Assembly: GCA_963082875.1 (NCBI GenBank)
Contig: OY720100.1
Coordinates: 2,604,001 to 2,668,000, forward strand
Origin: Corella eumyota
Taxonomy: Eukaryota; Chordata; Ascidiacea; Phlebobranchia; Corellidae
Direction of reading: 5' to 3'
Length of the DNA stretch: 64,000 nt
Both the position numbers and the translations under genes were made by a program. Of this stretch, positions 42,001-45,419 are shown one piece after another. Each line of letters begins with the position of its first letter. The first letter of the stretch is position 1. The notes below the pieces were generated by a model. The model was not told where the DNA came from, made no database searches, and saw nothing but the letters and a program-made list of their open reading frames with translations.

Positions 42001-44958
42001 GTGTAAAGGTTATTGTTCTTAAATGATCAGACCCCACCCAAACCCTATTTACAGGAGCTTCGAAAAAAAATGATGGCAGTGTTTTAAAATGTCATAGCTA
42101 AGCAAGCGTGTAAGAATGACATCGTGAATTTTATATGTTCGCAGTACTTTGGTTCCAGGTAAAGGAAAACCATAACTTTTTTTACGATTTTTTGTGCCAC
42201 GCTATTTACTTGTTAGATTTTCTAAAAATTAATTTAATTTTTTTAATGATTTTTGCGTTAACAAAACGTAAAAAAATTGCTTTTTGTTAATTAAGTAATT
42301 TAAAACAAGCGTGTTTGATTATAAAAAAATAAATTTTAAGATGTATATTTTTACTCCGATGAATCAATGTTTTGTGTTATTTTTAAAAAAAGGGTAAGGG
42401 TATTTTCAAAATGGCTAAAAAGCGAAAAAAACAAAACCTATACGTCATAAAATTTTTGTAACATGCCCACTTTTCTTCACCTCTCTCACGCTTTACTACT
42501 CTTGAAAAATCTTGCTTTACTGTTTTAAAAAGCCATCTAAGCTGAATTAAAACCTATAGGCCTACTGCTCCACCTAAACTGCTTTAATATTTGCATTTAA
42601 ACTTTACTTTTTGTTTAGTAGTTGTATTATCTAGTTATACTGGTATATAATAGTTGGTAAATTTTGCACCTTAAAAACACATTTTATTGTTAGAATTGAT
42701 ACTAGATCACCTGTAGTAGGTGGATTTGGTTCAATACTGGTCACTGTGGTTTGGGTATTAATAATGGTTGTCGATTTGATCGTTGTCATCAAATTTGTTG
42801 TTGGTGTATCTGGTCCTGGTGGAGTATTTGTGGTCGTAGTAGGCACACTGGTTCCAATGGTTTGGTTGCCACTTGTTGTTGACGATGTAAAAGGTGCTGT
42901 GGTTTGGTTAGAAGGCATTGTGGTTGTTGGAACAGGAGGTGTGGTGATTACTGGAGGAGGGAGAGGAGGCAATATCGGAGGGGGGGTCGTAGTAGAAGGT
43001 ATAAAAGTTGGAGGGGGTAAAGGGGGAAGAATCGGTGGTGGAGTAAAACTGGTAGTTTGGTTCGTTACTGTGGTTGTTGTGGTTAATGGTGGTTGGGTAG
43101 TATTAGCAGTAGTTTGATTGGGATCAAAAGTTGTTTGTGGAGTTGTGGAAATACTGGTTCTAGTGGTTTGATTACCACTTGCTGTTGTGGTTGTAAAAGG
43201 TAAACTAGTTACTGTCGGCATTGTGGTTGTTAATACTGGAGGTGTACTGATTTGTGGAGGAGGGAAAGGAGGCAATATTGGAGGAGGAGTCGTAGTAAAA
43301 GGTGTAAAAGTTGGAGGGGGTAAAGGGGGAAGAATGGGTGGTGGAGTAGGGCTGGTGGTTTGATTCGTAACTGTGGTTGTTGTGGTTAGTGGCGGTTGAG
43401 TAGTTTGATTGGGATCGAGAGTTGTTGGTGCACTGGTTTCACCAGTGGTTTGGTTACCACTTGCTGTTGTGGAGGTGAAAGGTGGACTGGTTACTGTGGT
43501 TTGGTTAGAAGGCATTGTGGTTGTTGATACGGGAGGTGTAGTAATTTCTGGAGGGGGGAGAGGAGGCAGTATCGGAGGGGGAGTCGTAGTAAAAGGTGTA
43601 AAAGTTGGAGGGGGTAGAGGGGGAAGAATTGGGGCTGGGGTAGGTCCGGTGGTTTGGTTCGTAAGTGTGATTGTTGTGGTTAATGGTGATTGAGTAGTAG
43701 CAGCAGTAGTGTAGTTGAGATCGACGGTTGTTGGTGAAGTTGAAGAAATACTGGTTTCAGTGGTTTGGTTACCACTTGCTGTTGTGGTGATAAAAGGTGA
43801 ACTGGTTACTGTCGGCATTGTAGTTGTTAATACGGGAAGTGTAGTGATTTGTGGAGGGGGAAGAGGAGGCAATATCGGCGGAGCGTTAGTAGAAGAAGTT
43901 GTAAAAGTTGGTAGAGGTAAAGGGGGCAAAATTGGAGGGGGAGAGATTGTGGAAAGTGTAAAAGTTGGAGGAGGTAAAGAAGGCAAAATTGGTGGAGGGG
44001 GAGAGTTACTTGTTTGGTTTGAGTTTGGGCTGGTTGTGATTAGTGGTGGTTCGAAAGTAGTAGAAGTAGTTTGGTTAGGATTGTCAGTTGTTGGTGCACT
44101 GGTTCCAGTGGTTTGGTTAGAAGGCATCGTGGCTGTTGTTGGTACGGGTGGTGCGGTTATTTCTGGAAGAGGGAGAGGAGGCAATATTGGAGGGGAAGTC
44201 GTAGTGGAAGGTGTAAGAGTTGGAGGGGGTAAAGGGGGAAGGATTGGAGGCGCGGTAGAGTTGGTTGTTTGGTTTGTATTTGGGATGGTTGTAGTTAATG
44301 GTGGTTGGAAAGTAGTGGCAGAAGTTTGGTTGAGTATAACAGTTAATGATGGATTAGTAGAAAAACTTGTCGCAGATGTAAATTCTGAAGTTTGTGTAAA
44401 ACCTGTCGTTTTCTTTTGGCCTGAAGAAGAATGCATATCTCCTGTAGTAGTTGTTGGTGCATCGGTGGGTACTGTACCCGGTATTGTCGTGTAACCAATC
44501 GATGTCCCGGGCGTCGTTGTTAACGTGCTATTTCCAATGCTATTTGTTGTTTTAACTGATGCGTTATGGGTTGCTGTAGCTTGGGTAGAAAAAGTTGTTG
44601 CCGTGTTTGGTTGTATAGTTTGTGGACTTGTTCCAGCCTTAACATTTTCCTCAGAAAAAGTAGCAGTAGTTAAATTTTCTGATGAAGTATGGGTTGCATA
44701 TCCTGTTACTTCTAGACAAAAAAATTTCGAAAATTTATCTTTTGATTTTTTCGTCAATAGTTTACATTTTCAAGTAGAAAAAATGTAAACTAAAAACTTT
44801 TTTGCTCCGGCTTTTTATTAATCCACCTTATTGTTTAGGCCAACGATTCTTTTTATTGCATTACACAAACCAATACTAAAATAAAATTCCAAAGTACCTG
44901 TTGCCCAAAGTAACGTTAACATCCATAGAAGAAATATTTCAGATATTCGGAGATTCAT
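1..44958 (-). CDS. Giant mosaic mucin-like extracellular protein with two MUC4-type NIDO-AMOP-VWD modules (3' end beyond window)
   Basis: This is the overall gene span; exons and domains are listed separately. About 107 minus-strand exons chain with compatible phases (mostly 1-1) and no in-frame stop from the signal-peptide ATG at 44958 to the left edge. Summed exon length is about 26 kb, roughly 8,680 codons. Domains in order are signal peptide, Pro/Thr-rich mucin, 6 EGF, FN3-like, NIDO-AMOP-VWD, EGFs, FN3, SEA, FN3s, Thr-rich mucin, a second copy of the same module, 19 FN3, SEA, 22+ EGF and SEA. Mucin plus NIDO-AMOP-VWD-EGF is the known architecture of MUC4-like proteins, which are secreted or membrane-tethered. 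A transmembrane segment, if any, lies outside the window. Joining all exons into one transcript is inference; the introns flanking the mucin exon between the two modules (146 and 138 bp) hold no start or stop exon that I can see. Confidence 0.75.
122..545 (-). CDS. SEA domain at the left edge (2 exons)
   Basis: Exons are 350-545 (phase 1-2) and 122-219 (2-1), again the SEA exon layout of this gene. It runs [52 protein letters not shown], then [19 protein letters not shown]. It is the fourth SEA in the window. Confidence 0.7.
703..963 (-). CDS. Two EGF domains
   Basis: A phase 1-1 exon: [20 protein letters not shown] then [13 protein letters not shown] and [15 protein letters not shown]. Both are cbEGF-like. 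The donor GCCT|gtaagt leaves phase 1. Confidence 0.88.
1146..3500 (-). repeat. 123-bp coding tandem array (about 19 near-identical units)
   Basis: Units of 123 bases differ by only a few substitutions each, and all keep frame. Because 123 is divisible by three and units are near-identical, the opposite strand also stays open for long stretches; those frames are artefacts. Confidence 0.95.
1146..3854 (-). CDS. Array of 22 calcium-binding EGF domains in one exon
   Basis: A phase 1-1 exon of 2,709 bases (903 codons, 22 x 41 + 1). The first two and third units are distinct ([27 protein letters not shown]). Units 4-22 are nearly identical: D(I/V)[16 protein letters not shown] then TNTNGSFTC(A/T)CNTGYTGNG. 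Each unit shows the cbEGF calcium ligands, a C-x-N-x4-F-x-C hydroxylation site and three N-glycosylation sequons (NAS, NGS, NCT). Calcium-bound tandem cbEGFs form rigid rods. Exons of similar content occur in the sperm-receptor vitelline-coat proteins of ascidians, but equivalence is not shown. Confidence 0.95.
4049..4150 (-). CDS. Single EGF domain
   Basis: A 102-base phase 1-1 exon: [20 protein letters not shown] and [11 protein letters not shown]. It has six cysteines, of which the last in the chain falls in the following exon or is replaced. It links SEA to the long EGF array. Confidence 0.75.
4350..4835 (-). CDS. SEA domain after the FN3 array (2 exons)
   Basis: Exons are 4646-4835 (phase 1-2) and 4350-4450 (2-1), the same exon and phase layout as the other SEA domains here. 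It runs [51 protein letters not shown], then [20 protein letters not shown]. It fits the SEA fold and is more diverged than the module SEAs. Confidence 0.7.
5073..5333 (-). CDS. FN3 domain 19
   Basis: Single 87-codon phase 1-1 exon: [20 protein letters not shown] and [20 protein letters not shown]. It is the last FN3 before the third SEA domain. Confidence 0.82.
5556..5934 (-). CDS. FN3 domain 18 (split, phase-1 intron)
   Basis: Exons are 5824-5934 and 5556-5699. It runs [34 protein letters not shown], then [11 protein letters not shown] and [18 protein letters not shown]. Confidence 0.82.
6130..6375 (-). CDS. FN3 domain 17
   Basis: Single 82-codon phase 1-1 exon: [37 protein letters not shown] and [20 protein letters not shown]. 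Confidence 0.86.
6602..6880 (-). CDS. FN3 domain 16 (GC donor)
   Basis: Single 93-codon phase 1-1 exon: [20 protein letters not shown] and [18 protein letters not shown]. It ends ATAACTT|gcaagt: the only phase-compatible donor is GC rather than GT. Confidence 0.83.
7092..7700 (-). CDS. FN3 domain 15 (split, phase-2 intron holding a SINE)
   Basis: Exons are 7592-7700 and 7092-7246. It runs [36 protein letters not shown], then [12 protein letters not shown] and [20 protein letters not shown]. The intron is enlarged by an old SINE. Confidence 0.82.
7325..7570 (-). mobile_element. Degenerate intronic SINE
   Basis: In the intron of FN3 domain 15. On the minus strand it shares 'gctaagccagcacttaatc', 'gggcaattataatc' and 'aggcaactcgagactaggtc' with the SINEs at 15.5 and 19.7 kb. 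The tRNA-like head is eroded, and an internal duplication (ttactctacctagtagttac) is present. It is probably the oldest of the three. Confidence 0.65.
7889..8295 (-). CDS. FN3 domain 14 (split, phase-2 intron)
   Basis: Exons are 8157-8295 and 7889-8040. It runs [35 protein letters not shown], then [13 protein letters not shown] and [18 protein letters not shown]. Cysteines occur in the last strands. Confidence 0.82.
8296..8660 (-). other. 365-bp intron
   Basis: AT-rich GT-AG intron between FN3 domains 13 and 14. No exon, repeat or RNA was seen. Confidence 0.65.
8661..8918 (-). CDS. FN3 domain 13
   Basis: Single 86-codon phase 1-1 exon: [20 protein letters not shown] and [20 protein letters not shown]. 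Confidence 0.87.
9056..9319 (-). CDS. FN3 domain 12
   Basis: Single 88-codon phase 1-1 exon: [32 protein letters not shown] and [20 protein letters not shown]. Confidence 0.87.
9566..9805 (-). CDS. FN3 domain 11
   Basis: Single 80-codon phase 1-1 exon: [34 protein letters not shown] and [20 protein letters not shown]. Confidence 0.84.
10003..10470 (-). CDS. FN3 domain 10 (split, phase-1 intron)
   Basis: Exons are 10339-10470 and 10003-10161. It runs [32 protein letters not shown], then [11 protein letters not shown] and [19 protein letters not shown] cysteine pair (TTC, TDC) is unusual for FN3. Confidence 0.8.
10648..10997 (-). CDS. FN3 domain 9 (split, phase-0 intron)
   Basis: Exons are 10873-10997 and 10648-10777. 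It runs [36 protein letters not shown], then [12 protein letters not shown] and [18 protein letters not shown]. Confidence 0.82.
11227..11718 (-). CDS. FN3 domain 8 (split, phase-2 intron)
   Basis: Exons are 11634-11718 and 11227-11420. It runs [20 protein letters not shown] and WDAELGAQ, then [10 protein letters not shown] and [19 protein letters not shown]. Confidence 0.82.
11896..12147 (-). CDS. FN3 domain 7
   Basis: Single 84-codon phase 1-1 exon: [20 protein letters not shown] and [20 protein letters not shown]. Confidence 0.85.
12225..12476 (-). CDS. FN3 domain 6
   Basis: Single 84-codon phase 1-1 exon: [20 protein letters not shown] and [19 protein letters not shown]. Confidence 0.83.
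12655..12897 (-). CDS. FN3 domain 5
   Basis: Single 81-codon phase 1-1 exon: [20 protein letters not shown] and [20 protein letters not shown]. Confidence 0.83.
13075..13520 (-). CDS. FN3 domain 4 (split, phase-0 intron)
   Basis: Exons are 13402-13520 and 13075-13204. It runs [20 protein letters not shown]...[10 protein letters not shown], then [10 protein letters not shown]...[20 protein letters not shown]. Confidence 0.82.
13746..14021 (-). CDS. FN3 domain 3
   Basis: Single 92-codon phase 1-1 exon. It contains [34 protein letters not shown] and [18 protein letters not shown], a textbook FN3. It ends at a GGAT|gtatgt donor. Confidence 0.87.
14183..14536 (-). CDS. FN3 domain 2 (split, phase-0 intron)
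   Basis: Exons are 14388-14536 and 14183-14309. The first half has [20 protein letters not shown]; the second has [15 protein letters not shown]. The conserved FN3 Trp and the Y-x-(I/V)-x-V strand are present. Confidence 0.82.
14718..14975 (-). CDS. FN3 domain 1 of the 19-domain array
   Basis: Single 86-codon phase 1-1 exon. It starts [20 protein letters not shown] and carries the FN3 core [18 protein letters not shown] and [13 protein letters not shown]. Confidence 0.83.
15156..16393 (-). CDS. Two FN3 domains closing module copy 2 (3 exons)
   Basis: Exons are 16286-16393, 15880-16053 and 15156-15431. The split FN3 ([18 protein letters not shown], then [17 protein letters not shown]) uses an apparent GC donor (CTCAG|gcacga), as in copy 1. 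The second FN3 contains [17 protein letters not shown]. The SINE at 15.5 kb lies in the intron before it. Confidence 0.83.
15521..15790 (-). mobile_element. Intronic tRNA-derived SINE
   Basis: In the intron 15432-15879, same orientation as the gene. On the minus strand it opens GTGTGGTGTAGTGGTAAAAA (A-box-like), then GGTTGTGGATTCAAT (B-box-like), shares body segments with the 19.7-kb copy in inverted orientation, and ends 'gataaagacatatac' plus A-run. The paralogous intron 29346-29514 lacks it. Confidence 0.75.
16535..17009 (-). CDS. SEA domain, module copy 2 (2 exons)
   Basis: Exons are 16826-17009 (phase 1-2) and 16535-16647 (2-1). The core [20 protein letters not shown] and VSIFSFR match copy 1. 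The second exon is one codon longer than in copy 1. No clear G-SVVV cleavage motif is visible. Confidence 0.75.
17106..17505 (-). CDS. FN3 domain split by a phase-0 intron, module copy 2
   Basis: Exons are 17411-17505 and 17106-17280. It runs [18 protein letters not shown] to EFAEYE, then [15 protein letters not shown] and [16 protein letters not shown]. The counterpart is 30703-31117. Confidence 0.8.
17715..17837 (-). CDS. Single cbEGF, module copy 2
   Basis: A 123-base phase 1-1 exon, [18 protein letters not shown] and ending GDGITCIG. Its paralogue is 31347-31469. Confidence 0.88.
17943..19310 (-). CDS. Eleven tandem calcium-binding EGF domains
   Basis: A single phase 1-1 exon of 1,368 bases. 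It contains eleven cbEGF units (DLDEC, DVNEC, then DINEC or DENEC), each 41-42 residues with TLMTDNC or ALMTDNC and [19 protein letters not shown]. Odd and even units in the middle alternate NGN and SDGN/SDEN loops, suggesting two-unit duplications. The paralogous exon in copy 1 (31604-31726) holds exactly one EGF. Confidence 0.93.
19469..21686 (-). CDS. EGF-domain run, module copy 2 (7 exons)
   Basis: Exons are 21527-21686, 21132-21351, 20850-20999, 20521-20646, 20229-20379, 19973-20108 and 19469-19588. Lengths and phases equal those of copy 1 exon for exon. They encode about seven to eight EGFs, beginning [12 protein letters not shown] and ending [15 protein letters not shown]...[12 protein letters not shown]. 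The intron 19589-19972 carries a SINE. Confidence 0.9.
19690..19917 (+). mobile_element. Intronic tRNA-derived SINE
   Basis: In the intron 19589-19972, oriented opposite to the gene. The head contains a B-box-like GGGTTCAATCCC, the body shares 'gaactcctactgagccagcac' and 'caggcaattataatctat' with the SINEs at 15.5 and 7.3 kb, and the tail is gataaatatatatac plus A-run. The paralogous intron 31924-32133 lacks it. Confidence 0.75.
21859..22850 (-). CDS. Post-VWD extension of MUC4 type, module copy 2 (3 exons)
   Basis: Exons are 22578-22850, 22234-22407 and 21859-22058. Landmarks are [31 protein letters not shown], and CVCENDGVC at the end. The middle exon here uses an ordinary donor (GATG|gtaaatg). 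Confidence 0.82.
22959..23865 (-). CDS. VWD domain, module copy 2 (4 exons)
   Basis: Exons are 23657-23865, 23503-23587, 23210-23377 and 22959-23102. It opens [20 protein letters not shown] and ends [19 protein letters not shown]. It is very close to copy 1 in protein, but the introns are clearly diverged. Confidence 0.9.
23932..24811 (-). CDS. AMOP domain, module copy 2 (3 exons)
   Basis: Exons are 24518-24811, 24212-24436 and 23932-24051. It carries [24 protein letters not shown], the [10 protein letters not shown] pair and [14 protein letters not shown]. The intron 24052-24211 contains a 21-bp minisatellite not present in copy 1. Confidence 0.9.
24108..24170 (-). repeat. Intronic 21-bp minisatellite
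   Basis: Three tandem copies of accatttttaagattaaaatt with one or two substitutions, plus a partial fourth, in the intron between AMOP exons. It is absent from the paralogous intron 35947-36053. Its period and lack of stops make a false open frame (NFNLKNG repeats). Confidence 0.85.
24918..25948 (-). CDS. NIDO domain, module copy 2 (4 exons)
   Basis: Exons are 25844-25948, 25516-25732, 25211-25390 and 24918-25116, with the same phases as copy 1. Motifs are [40 protein letters not shown] and GVIGFTNGG. The intron 25391-25515 differs from 37231-37355 at a single base by my reading. Confidence 0.92.
26110..26864 (-). CDS. Cys-rich region and EGF domains, module copy 2 (3 exons)
   Basis: Exons are 26622-26864, 26314-26535 and 26110-26221. 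Layout is as in copy 1: [12 protein letters not shown], then [12 protein letters not shown], then two Notch-type EGFs and the start of a third ([19 protein letters not shown]). The intron 26536-26621 differs from its right counterpart at only about two positions. Confidence 0.88.
26938..27195 (-). CDS. FN3-like domain, module copy 2
   Basis: An 86-codon phase 1-1 exon, beginning [20 protein letters not shown] and containing [33 protein letters not shown]. It is one codon longer than the right copy and clearly more diverged from it than the NIDO region is. Confidence 0.75.
27334..28923 (-). CDS. Thr/Met/Ala-rich mucin exon linking the two modules
   Basis: A phase 1-1 exon of 1,590 bases (530 codons) beginning [20 protein letters not shown]. 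It is almost wholly ATM, STM, TTM and GTM triplets, so Met recurs every 5-7 residues, which is unusual for a mucin. A 69-residue unit containing [20 protein letters not shown] recurs five times. Many N-x-S/T sequons add N-glycosylation potential. It sits exactly at the junction of the duplicated 34-exon blocks and has no paralogue on the other side. Confidence 0.87.
27690..28680 (-). repeat. 207-bp coding macrorepeat
   Basis: The segment ttggctagggtatttgcatc recurs near 27790, 27997, 28204, 28411 and 28597, a period of about 207 bases with one shorter interval. The middle copies look identical by eye. Within each unit there is an 18-36-base sub-period. Confidence 0.88.
29070..29945 (-). CDS. 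Two FN3 domains closing module copy 1 (3 exons)
   Basis: Exons are 29838-29945, 29515-29685 and 29070-29345. The first FN3 is split ([16 protein letters not shown], then [17 protein letters not shown]) across an intron with a GC donor (TTAG|gcaagt). The second FN3 is one exon ([17 protein letters not shown]). The donor at 29070 leaves phase 1 and fits the Thr-rich exon at 28923 across a 146-bp intron with no start or stop exon. Confidence 0.83.
30088..30623 (-). CDS. SEA domain, module copy 1 (2 exons)
   Basis: Exons are 30440-30623 (phase 1-2) and 30088-30197 (2-1). The core [20 protein letters not shown] fits the SEA pattern (L-NP-S--F--L---I---L), ending SVTIFSFR and then [16 protein letters not shown] domains are typical of membrane mucins. 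I do not see the G-SVVV autocleavage motif, so cleavage is uncertain. Confidence 0.75.
30703..31117 (-). CDS. FN3 domain split by a phase-0 intron, module copy 1
   Basis: Exons are 31023-31117 and 30703-30877. The first half begins [14 protein letters not shown] and ends LAYAEYE; the second starts [15 protein letters not shown] and includes the FN3 hallmark [16 protein letters not shown]. The left counterpart is 17106-17505. Confidence 0.8.
31347..33668 (-). CDS. EGF-domain run, module copy 1 (9 exons)
   Basis: Exons are 33509-33668, 33051-33270, 32802-32951, 32570-32695, 32333-32483, 32134-32269, 31804-31923, 31604-31726 and 31347-31469. They encode about nine to ten EGFs. The first is [12 protein letters not shown]; several are cbEGFs with D-I-N/D-E-C starts. 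The exon 31604-31726 is exactly one EGF ([12 protein letters not shown]) and corresponds to the 11-EGF exon at 17943-19310 of the left copy. Phases match the left copy throughout. Confidence 0.9.
33823..34679 (-). CDS. Post-VWD extension of MUC4 type, module copy 1 (3 exons)
   Basis: Exons are 34407-34679, 34147-34320 and 33823-34022. The first contains [15 protein letters not shown] and a helical stretch ending [18 protein letters not shown]. The second starts [16 protein letters not shown]. The third ends in an EGF-like strand CVCQNNGTC. Aligned with MUC4/SUSD2-like proteins this is the region between VWD and the EGFs. The middle exon ends at an apparent GC donor (GATG|gcaagtg), whereas its left-copy paralogue uses GT. 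Confidence 0.82.
34787..35738 (-). CDS. VWD domain, module copy 1 (4 exons)
   Basis: Exons are 35530-35738, 35319-35403, 35031-35198 and 34787-34930. The domain opens [20 protein letters not shown], the canonical VWD start (GDPH, then YTFNG-GEY). It continues with a beta-rich body and ends with [19 protein letters not shown], which matches the MUC4-type VWD C-terminus. Unlike gel-forming mucins there is no CxxC-rich C8/TIL assembly after it, so this is the MUC4 branch of the family. Confidence 0.9.
35827..36650 (-). CDS. AMOP domain, module copy 1 (3 exons)
   Basis: Exons are 36357-36650, 36054-36278 and 35827-35946. The AMOP signature is visible: [10 protein letters not shown], then [22 protein letters not shown], then a cysteine-flanked [10 protein letters not shown]. 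It is followed by a linker rich in Phe/Arg and a final exon with [18 protein letters not shown] domains sit between NIDO and VWD in MUC4, SUSD2 and isthmin-like adhesion proteins, exactly as here. Confidence 0.9.
36757..37788 (-). CDS. NIDO domain, module copy 1 (4 exons)
   Basis: Exons are 37684-37788, 37356-37572, 37051-37230 and 36757-36955 (phases 2-2, 2-0, 0-0, 0-1). The domain starts [11 protein letters not shown], has the characteristic [10 protein letters not shown] and [12 protein letters not shown]...GRVYYQ motifs, then [12 protein letters not shown] and a C-terminal part [18 protein letters not shown]...GVIGFTNGG. This is the full nidogen extracellular (NIDO) domain found in MUC4, tectorins and nidogens. 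All three internal introns are close to identical with those of the left copy. Confidence 0.92.
37891..38729 (-). CDS. Cys-rich region and EGF domains, module copy 1 (3 exons)
   Basis: Exons are 38487-38729, 38179-38400 and 37891-38002. The first has a Cys-rich segment ([23 protein letters not shown]) and then a classical EGF ([12 protein letters not shown]...CTCDSGYD). The second holds two EGFs of the Notch/Delta type ([25 protein letters not shown]). The third begins an EGF ([19 protein letters not shown]) that finishes in phase 2 in the next exon. The 3' half of the first exon, the next intron and the second exon are almost identical to the left copy. Confidence 0.88.
39001..39255 (-). CDS. 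FN3-like domain, module copy 1
   Basis: An 85-codon phase 1-1 exon. It begins [20 protein letters not shown] and contains a typical FN3 core, [29 protein letters not shown], then DDECARNQ. Two cysteines bracket the domain. Its counterpart is 26938-27195. It precedes the Cys-rich/EGF exons as in the second copy. Confidence 0.75.
39256..39862 (-). other. 607-bp intron
   Basis: GT-AG intron without another exon. A short open stretch opening ATGAAACACGCC near 39410 runs to a stop without a usable donor. Confidence 0.6.
39863..40603 (-). CDS. Six calcium-binding EGF domains
   Basis: A phase 1-1 exon of 741 bases. It starts at an AG|ATATTGATGAG acceptor giving [12 protein letters not shown]. Six EGF units of 41 residues follow, each with D-(I/E)-(D/N)-E-C, six cysteines and a C-x-N-x4-F-x-C hydroxylation motif. 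This is the cbEGF consensus of fibrillin- and uromodulin-like proteins. Units 2-5 (TLMTDNC) are near-identical; unit 6 ([10 protein letters not shown]) is distinct. No paralogue of this exon precedes the second module. Confidence 0.92.
40604..42710 (-). other. 2.1-kb intron
   Basis: AT-rich, with no coding exon or signal-peptide exon seen. It includes a less AT-rich stretch at about 41500-41700 with TGACGTCA at 41552-41559 and further ACGTCA half-sites. A 22-base direct repeat (ttatttaaaattgtaacaaa) occurs at about 41720-41765. Confidence 0.55.
41552..41559. promoter_or_regulatory. CRE-like palindrome TGACGTCA
   Basis: A perfect octamer in the 2.1-kb intron after the Pro/Thr-rich exon, with ACGTCA half-sites nearby. 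It could mark an internal promoter, but no start exon was found beside it. Confidence 0.3.
42711..44711 (-). CDS. Pro/Thr-rich mucin exon ([10 protein letters not shown] repeats)
   Basis: A phase 1-1 exon of 2,001 bases (667 codons). The first 130 codons are Ser/Thr-rich, starting [14 protein letters not shown]. About five to six longer repeats follow in which Thr/Asn-rich stretches with NQTT sequons alternate with proline clusters ([10 protein letters not shown], usually two per repeat) that should form stiff polyproline segments. The composition is mucin-like with both O- and N-glycosylation potential. The donor CTACAG|gtgatc leaves phase 1 and fits the EGF exon at 40603. Confidence 0.85.
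44898..44958 (-). CDS. Signal-peptide first exon (start c, giant gene)
   Basis: ATG at 44958 opens [20 protein letters not shown] and ends G in phase 1 at a CAACAG|gtac donor. It is a strong signal peptide confined to one exon. It joins in frame to the Pro/Thr-rich exon (acceptor GTCTAG at 44712). It is the nearest signal-peptide exon to the NIDO-AMOP-VWD gene, so I take it as the default start of that gene. Confidence 0.75.
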
Positions 44959-45342
44959 TTTAAACTTCAATAACCTTAAATTGGTTAAAAACTAATTCTA
45001 TTTTACTTAAACCTACTTCAAAAAGACGTTTAGAATTTATAAGTGCTACTCAAGTTATATAAAACTAAGACTGTCAACTGCACATTTTTGTAAGCTATAC
45101 ATTTTAAACTAAAATAATAAAACTGCTTTTTAAAGTTTTTACTGCTGGTTGGAAAAACCCAAATATTTTTTATCCAATAGACCGTTCTATTCTCGGCAAG
45201 TGCGAACACAGAAAGGTAGTGATGCATAAAAACCGAGTAAATTGATTGCAAAACTACCACTTTACCCGTAATGGCGAAAATTTCTTTTGTTAAATGATTG
45301 TGTTTTAAATTTAGAATCGCGTTATTATCATCGCTTGAATAA
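44959..45342 (-). other. 5' flank of the giant gene
   Basis: 384 bases between the possible end of the start-b module and the ATG at 44958. It contains one TATA candidate at 45055-45061 and nothing else recognisable. Confidence 0.5.
45055..45061 (-). promoter_or_regulatory. TATA-box candidate for start c
   Basis: The minus strand reads TTTTATATAAC about 97 bases upstream of the ATG at 44958. The spacing suits a TATA promoter with a short leader. The AT-rich context makes chance matches likely. Confidence 0.35.
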
Positions 45343-45355
45343 TTTATTCTTTATC
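45343..45355 (-). other. Candidate terminal exon start with stop and AATAAA
   Basis: On the minus strand a pyrimidine-biased acceptor (TTTTTTACAATGTAG) is followed at 45355 by GATAAAGAATAAAT. Joined in phase 1 to the preceding mucin exon it gives Gly then TAA, with AATAAA four bases later. This would end a start-b gene as a free secreted mucin. AATAAA is common in AT-rich DNA, so the evidence is modest. Confidence 0.3.
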
Positions 45356-45419
45356 CTACATTGTAAAAAAACACAGAAATAAAAACACAGAAATAAAAGT
45401 AAAATGTTTTAAGTCATAC

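Noticed and set aside
42746-44788. Gly/Val-rich plus-strand frames resembling glycine-rich structural proteins
   Set aside because: Antisense of Pro/Thr codons; the Gly runs are CCN proline codons read backwards.
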